A DNA stretch of 64,000 bases from JAENWD01 sp963796915 (GTDB lineage: Bacteria; Acidobacteriota; Vicinamibacteria; Vicinamibacterales; JAENWD01), in assembly GCA_963796915.1 (NCBI GenBank), contig CAWCNI010000002.1:310001-374000 (forward strand), written 5' to 3'. Both the position numbers and the translations under genes were made by a program. This document shows positions 7,855 to 17,040 of this stretch, in pieces. Under the pieces are notes generated by a model that saw only the letters and a program-made list of their open reading frames with translations, searched no databases and was not told the origin of the DNA. Positions within the stretch are counted from its first letter, which is position 1. Each line of letters begins with the position of its first letter.

Positions 7855-9150
7855 CTATCTCTTAATCGCCGCCTTGCCGGCGTACCTGCCCTTGCTGCCC
7901 AGTTCTTCCTCGATCCGGAGCAGCTGGTTGTATTTCGCCACTCTGTCGGTGCGGCTCGCCGAGCCCGTCTTGATCTGACCGGCGCTGGTGCCGACGGCGA
8001 GGTCCGCGATCGTCGTGTCTTCGGTTTCGCCGGACCGGTGCGAGATGATCACGCCGTAGCCGGCCTTCTGGGCCATGAGCACGGCGTCCAGCGTCTCGGT
8101 GACGGTGCCGATCTGATTCAGCTTGATGAGGATCGCGTTGCCGACACCCTCGTCGATGCCCTTCTTCAGGATTTCCGGGTTGGTCACGAACAGGTCGTCG
8201 CCGACGACCTGGGTCTTCGCGCCGATTGCCGTGGTCAGCTTCTTCCACCCAGGCCAGTCGTTCTCGGCGGTGCCGTCCTCGATCGACACGATCGGGTAGT
8301 GGCTCACCCAGTCGCGGTACATCTCCACCATCTGATCCGGTGTCCGAGTCGCCTCGCCGGACTTCTTGAACACGTACTGCCCGTCCTTCCACAGCTCGCT
8401 CGACGCGACGTCGAGGGCGATGAAGACGTCGCTGCCGGCCTTGTAGCCGGCCTTGGCGATGGCTTCCATCACGACGTCGAGCGCGTCACGGTTGGCCTTG
8501 AGGCTCGGCGCGAAGCCGCCTTCGTCGCCGACGCCGGTGGACAGGCCCTGCGCCTTGAGGATGCCGCGGAGCGCGTGGAAGATCTCCGCGCCACAGCGTA
8601 ACGCCTCGCCGAATGACGACGCGCCGGCGGGCATGACCATGAATTCCTGCACGTCTACGCTGCTGTCGGCGTGTGCGCCGCCGTTGAGAATGTTCATCAT
8701 CGGCACGGGCAGCGTGTAGGTGGACGTCGAGGCCCACGCCGGGTCGAGCGACGCCAGGTAGGCGTAGAGCGGCTTGCCGGCCGCTGTGGCGCCCGCGCGC
8801 GCCGCCGCCATCGAGACGCCGAGAATGGCGTTCGCGCCGAGGCGGCCCTTGGTCGGCGTCCCGTCCAGCGCGTTCATCGCGTCGTCGAGCGACCGCTGCG
8901 TGAACGTCTTGCCGGTGACCGCCGAGGCGAGCTCGGTGTTGACGTGCGCCACCGCCTTGCGCACGCCCTTGCCGCCGTAGCGGCTCTTGTCGCCGTCGCG
9001 CAGCTCGAGGGCCTCGCGTTCGCCGGTCGATGCCCCCGAGGGTACCATCGCGCGGCCCGCCGCGCCGCCGTCGAGCGTGACTTCTACTTCCACCGTGGGG
9101 TTGCCGCGCGAGTCGAGGATCTCGCGGCCGTGCACTTTCGCGATCTTCAC
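7855..9150 (-). CDS. eno: Enolase
   Basis: Enolase dehydrates 2-phosphoglycerate to phosphoenolpyruvate. The 431-residue protein is full length. Visible landmarks are GRAMVPSGASTGEREALELRD near the start, VGDEGGFAPS, the Mg-binding VSIEDGTAENDW, and the near-C-terminal ISHRSGETEDTTIADLAV with the signature LIKLNQIGTVTETL before it. ATG 9148-9150 is used. It is the first gene of an eno-gpmA unit; upstream 85 bp separate it from glgC on the same strand. Confidence 0.98.
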   Translation of the reverse strand: MKIAKVHGREILDSRGNPTVEVEVTLDGGAAGRAMVPSGASTGEREALELRDGDKSRYGGKGVRKAVAHVNTELASAVTGKTFTQRSLDDAMNALDGTPTKGRLGANAILGVSMAAARAGATAAGKPLYAYLASLDPAWASTSTYTLPVPMMNILNGGAHADSSVDVQEFMVMPAGASSFGEALRCGAEIFHALRGILKAQGLSTGVGDEGGFAPSLKANRDALDVVMEAIAKAGYKAGSDVFIALDVASSELWKDGQYVFKKSGEATRTPDQMVEMYRDWVSHYPIVSIEDGTAENDWPGWKKLTTAIGAKTQVVGDDLFVTNPEILKKGIDEGVGNAILIKLNQIGTVTETLDAVLMAQKAGYGVIISHRSGETEDTTIADLAVGTSAGQIKTGSASRTDRVAKYNQLLRIEEELGSKGRYAGKAAIKR

Positions 9151-9235
9151 TGAACGCCTCCGAGCTGCTGGAATTGAGATTGGAAATGGGGTCGATTGGG
9201 CCGGCGCGTCCCGGCGCGAACAGGACAGAGAATCG

Positions 9236-10513
9236 CTAGACCGCCAGCCCCTTGCCGTCGGCGGTGGCTTCCGCGGACAGCGCCGGCTCCGTCACCGGCC
9301 CGATGAGCGGCTCGTCGTCCACGGTCACGACGACCACGCCGTCGTCGCTGACGGTGTGGCGTCGGCGATCTTCTTCCGGGTTGTAGCCGATGACTGCGCC
9401 ACGCGGGATGAGCGCGTCGCGGTCGATGATGGCGTTGCGGATGCGCGAGTGTCGTCCGACCCGTACGCCGGGCATCAGGATCGATCGGTCGATCGTGCAG
9501 TAGCTGTGCACGCGGACGTTGGGGCACAGGACGCTGCCGGTGATCTTGCTGCCCGAGATGATGCAGCCCGCCGAGATGATCGAGTCCAGCGCCATGCCGC
9601 ACCGGTCGTCGTCTGCGAACACGAACTTGGCCGGCGGCGCCTGCGGCATGTAGGTGCGCAGCGGCCACTCCGGATCGTAGAGGTTGAACTCCGGGTTCAC
9701 GTGGCACAGATCCATGCTGGCTTCGTAGTACGCGTCGAGCGTGCCGATGTCGCGCCAGTACTTCGATGCTTTCTTGTTCTCGTCGTAGAAGCGGTACGAG
9801 AACACGGGCTGCGTCGGAAACATGGCCGGGATGATGTTCTTGCCGAAGTCGTGGTGCGTGTCGCGCTTGGCGTCGGCCTCGAGCGCGTCCACCAGCGCCT
9901 CGGTTTCGAAGATGTAGACACCCATCGAGGCCAGGCAGACGTCTGTCGACCCGGGCACGGCGGTTGGCTGCGCCGGCTTCTCGTTGAAGGCCACCACGCG
10001 GTCCTCGGTGTCGACAGTGAGGATGCCGAAGCGGTGCGCGTCCGCGATGCCGACTTCAAGCGTCGCCAGCGTGGCGGCGGCGCCGCGGTCCTTGTGGAAC
10101 TGCAGCATCCGCGCGTAGTCCATCTTGTAGACGTGATCGCCCGACAGGATGATGACGTGCCGCGGGTTCTCGCGCTGGATGGAGTAGAGGTTCTGGTAGA
10201 CGGCGTCGGCGGTGCCCAGGTACCAGTTGTCGCTGACGCGCTTCTGCGGCGGGAGGATCTCGATGAACTCGCCGAGCTCCTCGGAGACCACGCTCCAGCC
10301 CTGCCGGATGTGCCGGTTCAGAGACAGCGACTTGTATTGGGACGCGATGAAAATCTTGCGGAGGCCCGAATTGATGCAGTTGCTGAGCGGGAAGTCGATG
10401 ATGCGGTAAGGGCCGCCGAAATAGACTGCCGGTTTGGCCCGGTCCTTCGTCAGGGGATAGAGCCGCTCGCCGACACCGCCGGCCAGCACGATGACAAGGG
10501 TGTCTTCCAGCAT
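9236..10513 (-). CDS. glgC: Glucose-1-phosphate adenylyltransferase
   Basis: GlgC makes ADP-glucose from glucose-1-phosphate and ATP, the committed step to glycogen. The 425-residue protein has the nucleotide-binding start VIVLAGGVGERLYPLTKDRA, the fructose-bisphosphate region RPAVYFGG-like KPAVYFGGPYRIIDFPLSNC, the DHVYKMDY catalytic Asp segment, and the left-handed beta-helix C-terminal domain with ISGSKITGSVLCPNV. The last 30 residues are a nonconserved acidic tail. No other glycogen genes are adjacent. Its start faces the divergent exported-protein gene at 10675. Confidence 0.96.
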   Translation of the reverse strand: MLEDTLVIVLAGGVGERLYPLTKDRAKPAVYFGGPYRIIDFPLSNCINSGLRKIFIASQYKSLSLNRHIRQGWSVVSEELGEFIEILPPQKRVSDNWYLGTADAVYQNLYSIQRENPRHVIILSGDHVYKMDYARMLQFHKDRGAAATLATLEVGIADAHRFGILTVDTEDRVVAFNEKPAQPTAVPGSTDVCLASMGVYIFETEALVDALEADAKRDTHHDFGKNIIPAMFPTQPVFSYRFYDENKKASKYWRDIGTLDAYYEASMDLCHVNPEFNLYDPEWPLRTYMPQAPPAKFVFADDDRCGMALDSIISAGCIISGSKITGSVLCPNVRVHSYCTIDRSILMPGVRVGRHSRIRNAIIDRDALIPRGAVIGYNPEEDRRRHTVSDDGVVVVTVDDEPLIGPVTEPALSAEATADGKGLAV

Positions 10514-10599
10514 CCCGGCCCAGGTTTCAGCCCGTCAGAGGCCCGACGGGGAGCCCGGATCATAGCACGGCGCCGGGGTCCGTTAGCCCTTTCCGCCGT

Positions 10600-10629
10600 T
10601 TGACTTGGCGACCAGCCGGGACCTATGAT
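10600..10629 (+). promoter_or_regulatory. Sigma70-type promoter for the exported protein pair
   Basis: TTGACT at 10600-10605, an 18-bp spacer and TATGAT at 10624-10629 (5 of 6 matches to the -10 consensus) lie 46 bp before the ATG at 10675. A second TATGAT on the minus strand (10564-10559) could serve glgC but lacks a good -35. Confidence 0.55.
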
Positions 10630-10674
10630 CGACCATCCCGGCCCATCGCCTGGGCCCGTTGATACGTGGGGCGA

Positions 10675-11829
10675 ATGCGCACATTTTCATCGAGCCGAAT
10701 CCTCGTCGTCGCGACACTGCTGGCACTCGTAGCTGGTCGGTCACGGGCGCAGGACAAAAAAGAAAAGACAGACCCGGCGCAGCAGGAAGAGATTCGCAGC
10801 CTGGTCACCGCCGTTGACGATCAGATGACGGGCAAGGTGGTGGCCTCGACGCTGACGCTCAAGTGGGCCCAGCAGCACTTCGTCAAGGCCCAGGGCGAGA
10901 AGACGTACGTGCCGTTCATCGTCAGCGTCGACGCGGGCAATACCTCGGCGTTGCCGGTGGGCGTCTACCTGCGCGTGGCAAAGCGCGGCGATACCGGGAC
11001 CGCGCCGGCCGCGGCGGCGCCGGCGCCGAAGAAGAAGGGCGCGGCCGACACCGAGAGCCATCGCTTCATCTTCGAGGACATGTATTTCATCGACCTGCCG
11101 GCAGCGCCGGCCGGTCAGCCCGCGGTGGTCCGGCGCGCGTTTGCCGTCGAACCCGGGGAGTACGACGTCTACATCGCCGTGAAGGTGAAGGACAAGGCCG
11201 CGGCCGCGGCCGCCGCCGCCGCCGCTGCCGGCGCAACCGCAGGCGCGACGCCGCCGGCGACGCCTCCGCCCGCCGCGCCGGCCACGCCGTCCGGGGATGT
11301 GCGGATTGGCGTGCTCAAGCAGGAGCTGACAGTGCCGTCGATGGGCGGCGATCTGACGACGAGCAGCATCATCGTGGCCGACAAGGTGGATGTGCTGGCC
11401 GCGCCCATCGCGCCCGACCGCCAGGCCGACAACCCGTACACCTTCGGCCAGATGAAGCTGACGCCGTCGCTCGCGCCGAAGTTCACGACCAAGGACGACC
11501 TCAACGTGATCTTCTGGATCTACAACGCGTCGCCCGATCCGGCCACAAAGAAGCCGAACGTGACGGTGGACTTCAACTTCAACCGGAAGACCGACAGCGG
11601 CGAGGTGTACTTTAACAAGACCGATCCGCAGGAGATGAACGCCGCGACGCTGCCGCCGCAGTTCGACCTCGCCGCCGGGCACCAGCTGCCGGGCAGCCTG
11701 CAGGTGCCGCTGGCGAGTTTCCCGGAAGGTGAATATCACCTGCAGATCAAGGTGACCGACAAGGTATCGGGCAAGACGCTGTCGCGCGACGTCACGTTCG
11801 GCGTTGCGAAGCCGACAGCGGCGCAGTAG
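10675..11829 (+). CDS. Exported hypothetical protein with Ala/Pro linker
   Basis: ATG 10675 gives a 384-residue protein; a GTG at 10666 is possible but adds only three residues. The N-terminus MRTFSSSRILVVATLLALVAGRSRAQ is a signal peptide. Two predicted beta-rich regions (about residues 30-175 and 210-380) are joined by a low-complexity linker of about 12 alanines and then Ala/Thr/Pro. The segments EPGEYDVYIAVKVKD and FPEGEYHLQIKVTDKVSGK look like repeated immunoglobulin-like strands closing each half. I do not recognise a family. It is followed 58 bp later by an outer-membrane barrel gene, suggesting a cell-envelope role. Confidence 0.72.
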   Translation: MRTFSSSRILVVATLLALVAGRSRAQDKKEKTDPAQQEEIRSLVTAVDDQMTGKVVASTLTLKWAQQHFVKAQGEKTYVPFIVSVDAGNTSALPVGVYLRVAKRGDTGTAPAAAAPAPKKKGAADTESHRFIFEDMYFIDLPAAPAGQPAVVRRAFAVEPGEYDVYIAVKVKDKAAAAAAAAAAAGATAGATPPATPPPAAPATPSGDVRIGVLKQELTVPSMGGDLTTSSIIVADKVDVLAAPIAPDRQADNPYTFGQMKLTPSLAPKFTTKDDLNVIFWIYNASPDPATKKPNVTVDFNFNRKTDSGEVYFNKTDPQEMNAATLPPQFDLAAGHQLPGSLQVPLASFPEGEYHLQIKVTDKVSGKTLSRDVTFGVAKPTAAQ

Positions 11830-11887
11830 CACGACCAGTGGCCGCCGGTCGAGGAACCGGCACGCCATCTCCCAGCGGGTGCGCGCT

Positions 11888-13816
11888 ATGAACACTTTCT
11901 CCGGTCTCGTCGTGACGGCGGCGGTGATGGGCGTCCTGGGCGGGAGCACGCCCGCAGGGGCGGCCACCGGAACTCCTCGACCGGCGTCGCCCGCGCCCAC
12001 GACGGTTGCCGCCGATCGCGAGGCGATTCCTCCCGGTTCCATCGTCACCTTCGCCCGGGATCGCGAGGGGCGTCCGCTGGCAGATGCCGTGGTCACCGCT
12101 GTCGGCCGCCGCGTGGTCGTCGGCGTGACCGACAGCAACGGCAAGTGCGTGTTCAGCGCGCTGCCCGCTGGCGACTATCTGGTTCGCGTTCACCGGCCGG
12201 GCTTCGTGTCGACCAGCAGCCTTCTGGTGCTCGGTGGTCCCAACGCCGGCACGTCATGGTCGTTCGTGATGAACGCGCAGCCCGCGGCGTACCTCGAGCC
12301 TGCCAGCGATCCGGCCCGCGCGGTGTATGCCGCCGGGATCGTCGGCGACGAACCCACGCTGCGTCCGGTCGGGACTGCGGTCCAGGACGGCAATGAAGAT
12401 CAGGGCGAAGTGGCCTGGCGGATCCGGCACCTGCGACGCAGCGTGCTGAAGGACACGACCGGCGAGGCGGACGGCGTCACCGGAGACGACGACTTCGATC
12501 CGGCGGCCGCCGAGAGCTTTGCGCGTCGCGCGAGCGACGCCGCTGCCAGCTTCGCGGCGGGTCTGCTGAGCGACGTGCCGATCGTCGGGCAGGTCAACCT
12601 GCTGACGTCGGGCGCGTTCGACAGCCCGCAGCAGCTGGTCTCTGCCGGCACGCTCGCGCGGGGCGTCGCGCTGGTCTCGATCGGATCGTCTGCGGGAAAG
12701 CACGGCGACTGGTCGGCGCAGGGCGCCATGACGCAGGGCGATGTAGCCGCCTGGATGGTATCTGGCGCGTATGTCACTCGCGCGCCGGCCCGTCATTCGT
12801 ATAGCACCGGCATGTCGTACACGCTCCAGCGCTACGACGGATCGAACCCGGCCGCGCTGGCGGCGATGGCCGATGGCAACCGCTACGCGGCTGTGTTGTA
12901 CGGGTTCGACACCTGGACCGTGAGCCGCAAGGTCTCGCTCGTCTACGGCGGGCGCTACTCGAAGTACGGCTACCTCGAAGATTCGCTCTTCAGCCCCCGC
13001 GCGGAGCTGACGCTCTCACCGGTGTCTTCTGTTCGCATCAGCCTCGGTGCGGCGCGAACGGCACTTGCGCCCGGGGCGGAAGAGTTCGTGCCGTCGATGG
13101 TGGCAGGCACCTGGCTGCCGCCGGAGCGGACCTTTGCGCCGATCACGGGGACCAGTTTCGTCCCGGAGCGGAGCAACAACTTCGACGTCTCTGCCGAGCA
13201 CGATCTGACGCCAACGACAGTGGTGGCGGCGCGCGGGTATTACCAGCAGACCGAGGATCAGCTCGTGACGGTGTTCGGCCTCGGCAGCGTCGAGCGCCCG
13301 GCGGCGGATCTCGGCCACTACTACGTGGGTTCGGGCGGCGACGTCATGGCGCGCGGCTGGCAGGTCAGCATCCGTCAGGTGGTCGGCAACCGGCTGCGCG
13401 GCTCTGTCGATTATGCGGTCACCACCGCTGAATGGCAGTCGACGCCGCAAAGCGACCTCGTGTCGATGCGCCTGCCTGGTATCGTGCGGTCCGGCACCGA
13501 GCGGGTCCAGGACGTGACGGCGTCGGGCGACGCCATCGTCCCGATCACCGAAACGCACATCTACGCGCTGTACCGCGTCAGCACCGGCTACGCCGGCAAC
13601 ACGATCGACGCGCTCGGGCCGGCACTGGCCGCCCGCTTCGACGTCCGCGTCACGCAGTCGTTGCCGTTCATGGATTTCGCCAACGCGCATTGGGAAATGC
13701 TGGTCGGCGTTCGCAACCTGTTCCGCGATCCTTCCGACCAGGGATCGGTGTACGACGAGCTGCTCGTCACACGTCCTCCGAAGCGCATCATCGGCGGCTT
13801 GACCCTGCGGTTCTGA
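11888..13816 (+). CDS. Outer-membrane beta-barrel protein with carboxypeptidase-regulatory-like domain
   Basis: ATG 11888 gives 642 residues; upstream in-frame extension would overlap the previous gene. A signal peptide (MNTFSGLVVTAAVMGVLGG...AGAA) is followed by a CarboxypepD_reg-type domain at about 45-110 (GRPLADAVVTAVGRRVVVGVTDSNGKC, AGDYLVRVHRPGF). From about residue 190 to the end the pattern is alternating amphipathic strands ending in GGLTLRF, a typical barrel C-terminus with terminal Phe. This resembles TonB-dependent receptors of Acidobacteriota, but I see no plug domain or TonB box, and the length is short for that family. It might therefore be a structural or export barrel. Confidence 0.68.
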   Translation: MNTFSGLVVTAAVMGVLGGSTPAGAATGTPRPASPAPTTVAADREAIPPGSIVTFARDREGRPLADAVVTAVGRRVVVGVTDSNGKCVFSALPAGDYLVRVHRPGFVSTSSLLVLGGPNAGTSWSFVMNAQPAAYLEPASDPARAVYAAGIVGDEPTLRPVGTAVQDGNEDQGEVAWRIRHLRRSVLKDTTGEADGVTGDDDFDPAAAESFARRASDAAASFAAGLLSDVPIVGQVNLLTSGAFDSPQQLVSAGTLARGVALVSIGSSAGKHGDWSAQGAMTQGDVAAWMVSGAYVTRAPARHSYSTGMSYTLQRYDGSNPAALAAMADGNRYAAVLYGFDTWTVSRKVSLVYGGRYSKYGYLEDSLFSPRAELTLSPVSSVRISLGAARTALAPGAEEFVPSMVAGTWLPPERTFAPITGTSFVPERSNNFDVSAEHDLTPTTVVAARGYYQQTEDQLVTVFGLGSVERPAADLGHYYVGSGGDVMARGWQVSIRQVVGNRLRGSVDYAVTTAEWQSTPQSDLVSMRLPGIVRSGTERVQDVTASGDAIVPITETHIYALYRVSTGYAGNTIDALGPALAARFDVRVTQSLPFMDFANAHWEMLVGVRNLFRDPSDQGSVYDELLVTRPPKRIIGGLTLRF

Positions 13817-14127
13817 CGAACCCGCCCGGCATCTGCTGGCCGCCTCTCAGTGCTTGTGCACTCCGTCGCCGCGCCCGGAGCGCGACCGGCGGTTCATCGC
13901 GAACTGGCCTGTGCGCCAGGCGATGTTTTTTCGCCGAATTCGGTCATCCATATGCTTGGAGCAAAGGTTCGCCCGATTGAATTCCTCGCGGCGTCCGATT
14001 TGCCACGATGGCTGCAACTTGTTGATTTAAAAGCCGTTGTCATCGAAGCCTGGCGTATGGTTCCGGGTATGCGCTTTGCTTCGATCTGATCGGTTGGGTG
14101 ATCGGTAATCGTTTGAGCGTCAACGAG
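13817..14127. other. Intergenic region before the two-component pair
   Basis: About 310 bp without a convincing gene. It holds a weak terminator at 13904-13931 and is less GC-rich from about 13920 to 14080. A possible sigma54-like GG-N10-GC element, TGGTTCCGGGTATGC, lies at 14058-14072, 55 bp before the kinase ATG, but two of the conserved bases differ from consensus. Confidence 0.4.
13904..13931 (+). terminator. Possible weak terminator after the barrel gene
   Basis: GCCTG-TGCGC-CAGGC (5-bp stem) is followed after GATG by six T residues, about 90 bp beyond the barrel stop codon. The stem is short, so strength is doubtful. Confidence 0.3.
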
Positions 14128-17040
14128 ATGCAGTCGAGCGCTGGAACGCCGGCAACGGCATGGCGGCAGATGGCCGGGTGGGTCCGGTCGCTGGCGTCGT
14201 TGACGCTTGTCGCCACGCTGCTCGGACTCGGCCTCGCGAACATCGCGATGCGGGCGACCTGGAACTCTGTCGAGGACGGCGTCCTCTGGGTCGTTGGTCC
14301 TGACGGCGTCACGGCGGCGGAAGTCGCACCCGAGGGTCCCGGCAGGGATGCCGACGTCCGCGTTGGCGACGTCCTCCTTGCGATCGACGCGCAGCCAATC
14401 GACAGGCCCGCCGATGTCACGGCGACGCTCCACGCGAGCCGGAGCGGCGCTCGACTGAGCTACACGCTGCTCCGGCTGAGCGCGCGCGACACGCGGCAGG
14501 TCACGCTGGCGCCGCTCTCGCGGGGCAACACCGCGCTCTACTACGTCCTTGCCACCGTCGGCATTTTCACGCTCATCGTCGGCGCGGCCGTGCGCTACCG
14601 CAGGCCCGGTGACGAGGCGACGCTGCACTTCTTCTGGCTCTGTCTCGCCTTCTTCGGCGCGTTCACGTTCTCGTTCAACGGACGGCTCGATCGCCTCGAC
14701 TGGGTGTTCTACTGGGCGGACGCCGTTTCGATCCTGCTGCTGCCGCCGCTGTTCCTCCACTTCACGCTGGTGTTCCCGGAACGGCCGCGTAGCTGGATCC
14801 GCAGCACGCCGGGAAGAACACTGCTGCCGCTCGTGTACCTGCCGGCGGCGGTGCTCGGCCTGGCCCGCGCGCTGGCGCTGGCGCGGGCCCCGCTCGATCC
14901 GAAGTTCTACACCGGGGTGATCGCGGCCCTCGATCGCATCGATCCGCTCTACCTGTCGATTTGCCTCGCCATCGGCCTGGTCGTGCCGGTCAGGGCGTTC
15001 CGGCACGTGCGCTCGGTGACAGCGCGTCGCCAGCTCCGCTGGATCGTGTGGGGCACCGCGCTCGGCGCCGTTCCGTTCGCCGTCGGCTACGCGATCCCGT
15101 GGGCCTTCGGCCTGACGCCGTCGCTGACGATGGAGCTGTCGGCGATTCCGTTCACGCTCGTGCCCCTGGCGTTTGCGTCCGCCATCGTCCGCTACCGGCT
15201 GATGGACGTCGAAGTCATCGTCAAGCGGGTGCTGGTCTGGGCGGCCGCGATCGGCGCGATCGCCGGGCTCTACGTGCTGCTGCTCCGCGTGGCGACCGAG
15301 GGCCTTTCCGAGACGGCGAACGGGCAGCAGTGGGTGACCGCGATTCTGGCGACGCTCGTCGTGCTGCTGGCCGCGAGCCCGGTGAAGAACGCGATTCAGG
15401 CCGCGCTCGATCGCGCGTTCTACCGCGATCGCTACGATTACAGGCGCGCCCTCGTCGGCTTCGCGCGCGACTTGAACGAGGACCTCGATCTCGATCGGCT
15501 GGCCGAGCGTCTGGTCTCCCGCGTGATGGAGACGCTCCTGGTCGATCGGATGGTGCTGTTCCTCGCCGACGAGGCGACCGGCGACTACCGGCCGCTTCGC
15601 GCCGCCGGCTTCGCCATGACGCCGCCGGAGCTTGCGCGGCGCTCCGGCCTGGGGGGACGCCTCGAGGCCGGACACGTGATTGCGCTCGACGACCCGCTGG
15701 CGGCGCGCCGCTTCACCGAGGACGAGATCGAGTTCTGGCGCGACTGGGGGCTTCTCTACTTCGTGCCCTGCGTCTCGAAGGACGGCACGATTGCGGTACT
15801 GGCGCTCGGCCGCAACGAGAACGCGGAACCGCTCAGCAGCGAGGACATGGCGCTGATCGGCACCGTGGCCGGCCAGGTCGCGACGGCGCTCGAGAACGGC
15901 AGGCTCTACCGGCAGCTGCACGTGAAAGCTGGCGAGCTCGATCGGCTGCGCGAGTTCAGCGAGAACGTCCTGCAGTCGCTGGACGACGGCCTCGTGGTGG
16001 CGGACCCCGACAGCCGGATCCTCTGGTGGAACCGGGCGATCGAAGAAGTGTTCGGCGTGGCCGCGGGCTCCGCGATCGGCCGCAAGCTCTCCGACGTGTT
16101 CGACACCACGTTCGTGGAAGCCGTGATGGCCGCCCTCCGCGAGCATCCCGACGGCACCACGCTCTACCGTGTCCCGCTCGTCTCGCATCACGGCGCCGAC
16201 GACAGGCTGCTCCTGAACGTGACAGTCGTGCCGCTGCGCCAGCATCGCGACGGCGCCGTCGAGATCTCCGGCTCGGTGCTGATCTTCGAAGACATCAGCG
16301 CGCGCGTGAAGCTCGAAGAGCAGCTGCAGGTATCGGAGAAGATGGCGTCCATCGGCCTGCTGGCGGCCGGCGTCGCGCACGAGGTCAACACGCCGCTCAC
16401 CGGCATCGCCAGCTTCACGCAGATGCTGCTCGAGGGCGCCAACCCCGAGGACCCGCGGACAAAGCTGCTCGAGAAGATCGAACGGCAGACGTTCAGGGCG
16501 GCCAAGATCGTCAACGGCCTGCTCAACCTGTCGCGCCAGAGCGGCCAGCCCGCGGCGGATCGATCGCCGGTCGACATCAACGCCGTCGTCAACGACGTGC
16601 TTGGCCTGCTCGAGCACCAGCTGGAGACCGGCAAGACGAAGGTGCGCCGCGAGCTGTCGCCACATCCGGCGGTGGTGGACGGCATCGAGTACAAGCTGCA
16701 GCAGGTCTTCCTGAACCTTTTCCTCAACGCGCGCGACGCGATGCCGCGTGGCGGCTGGCTCTCGGTGACGACGAAGCTGGAGGCCGACGCCGTGCTGATC
16801 GAAGTAGCGGATACGGGATCTGGCATCCCGATCGAACATCTGTCGCGAATTTACGACCCGTTCTTCACCACCAAGTCCATCGGCCAGGGTACCGGGCTCG
16901 GACTCTCTATTGCTTACGGCATCGTCAGAGAGCACGATGGAACCATGCAGGTCGACAGCCACCTCGGCCAGGGCACGCGATTTGTGATGCGGCTGCCGTC
17001 ATCGCGCTCGTTCGGTCAGGCGCGAGAGAAAAGGGCATGA
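14128..17040 (+). CDS. Membrane sensor histidine kinase with PDZ, GAF and PAS domains (NtrB-like)
   Basis: ATG 14128 gives 970 residues (a GTG at 14098 would add ten). Order seen: one membrane segment (about 20-40); an extracytoplasmic PDZ-like region (about 50-125, with AAEVAPEGPGRDADVRVGDVLLAIDAQPI); a run of about eight hydrophobic helices (about 135-430); a GAF domain (about 470-590); PAS (about 620-740); HisKA with phospho-acceptor His751 in GVAHEVNTPLTGI; and HATPase_c with N, G1 and G2 boxes (NLFLNARDAMPRGG, VADTGSGIP, GQGTGLGLSI). It phosphorylates the response regulator encoded by the next gene, whose ATG overlaps its stop. The signal is unknown; PDZ suggests sensing of peptide ends or envelope stress. 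Confidence 0.92.
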   Translation: MQSSAGTPATAWRQMAGWVRSLASLTLVATLLGLGLANIAMRATWNSVEDGVLWVVGPDGVTAAEVAPEGPGRDADVRVGDVLLAIDAQPIDRPADVTATLHASRSGARLSYTLLRLSARDTRQVTLAPLSRGNTALYYVLATVGIFTLIVGAAVRYRRPGDEATLHFFWLCLAFFGAFTFSFNGRLDRLDWVFYWADAVSILLLPPLFLHFTLVFPERPRSWIRSTPGRTLLPLVYLPAAVLGLARALALARAPLDPKFYTGVIAALDRIDPLYLSICLAIGLVVPVRAFRHVRSVTARRQLRWIVWGTALGAVPFAVGYAIPWAFGLTPSLTMELSAIPFTLVPLAFASAIVRYRLMDVEVIVKRVLVWAAAIGAIAGLYVLLLRVATEGLSETANGQQWVTAILATLVVLLAASPVKNAIQAALDRAFYRDRYDYRRALVGFARDLNEDLDLDRLAERLVSRVMETLLVDRMVLFLADEATGDYRPLRAAGFAMTPPELARRSGLGGRLEAGHVIALDDPLAARRFTEDEIEFWRDWGLLYFVPCVSKDGTIAVLALGRNENAEPLSSEDMALIGTVAGQVATALENGRLYRQLHVKAGELDRLREFSENVLQSLDDGLVVADPDSRILWWNRAIEEVFGVAAGSAIGRKLSDVFDTTFVEAVMAALREHPDGTTLYRVPLVSHHGADDRLLLNVTVVPLRQHRDGAVEISGSVLIFEDISARVKLEEQLQVSEKMASIGLLAAGVAHEVNTPLTGIASFTQMLLEGANPEDPRTKLLEKIERQTFRAAKIVNGLLNLSRQSGQPAADRSPVDINAVVNDVLGLLEHQLETGKTKVRRELSPHPAVVDGIEYKLQQVFLNLFLNARDAMPRGGWLSVTTKLEADAVLIEVADTGSGIPIEHLSRIYDPFFTTKSIGQGTGLGLSIAYGIVREHDGTMQVDSHLGQGTRFVMRLPSSRSFGQAREKRA

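Noticed and set aside
14058..14072. Sigma54-like element before the kinase gene
   Set aside because: Keeps GG-N10-GC but differs from consensus at TGGC and TTGC; too weak to list as a promoter.
13894..16962. 1022-codon minus-strand open frame
   Set aside because: Antisense of the histidine kinase gene, a common effect of high GC at third positions; no recognisable domain.
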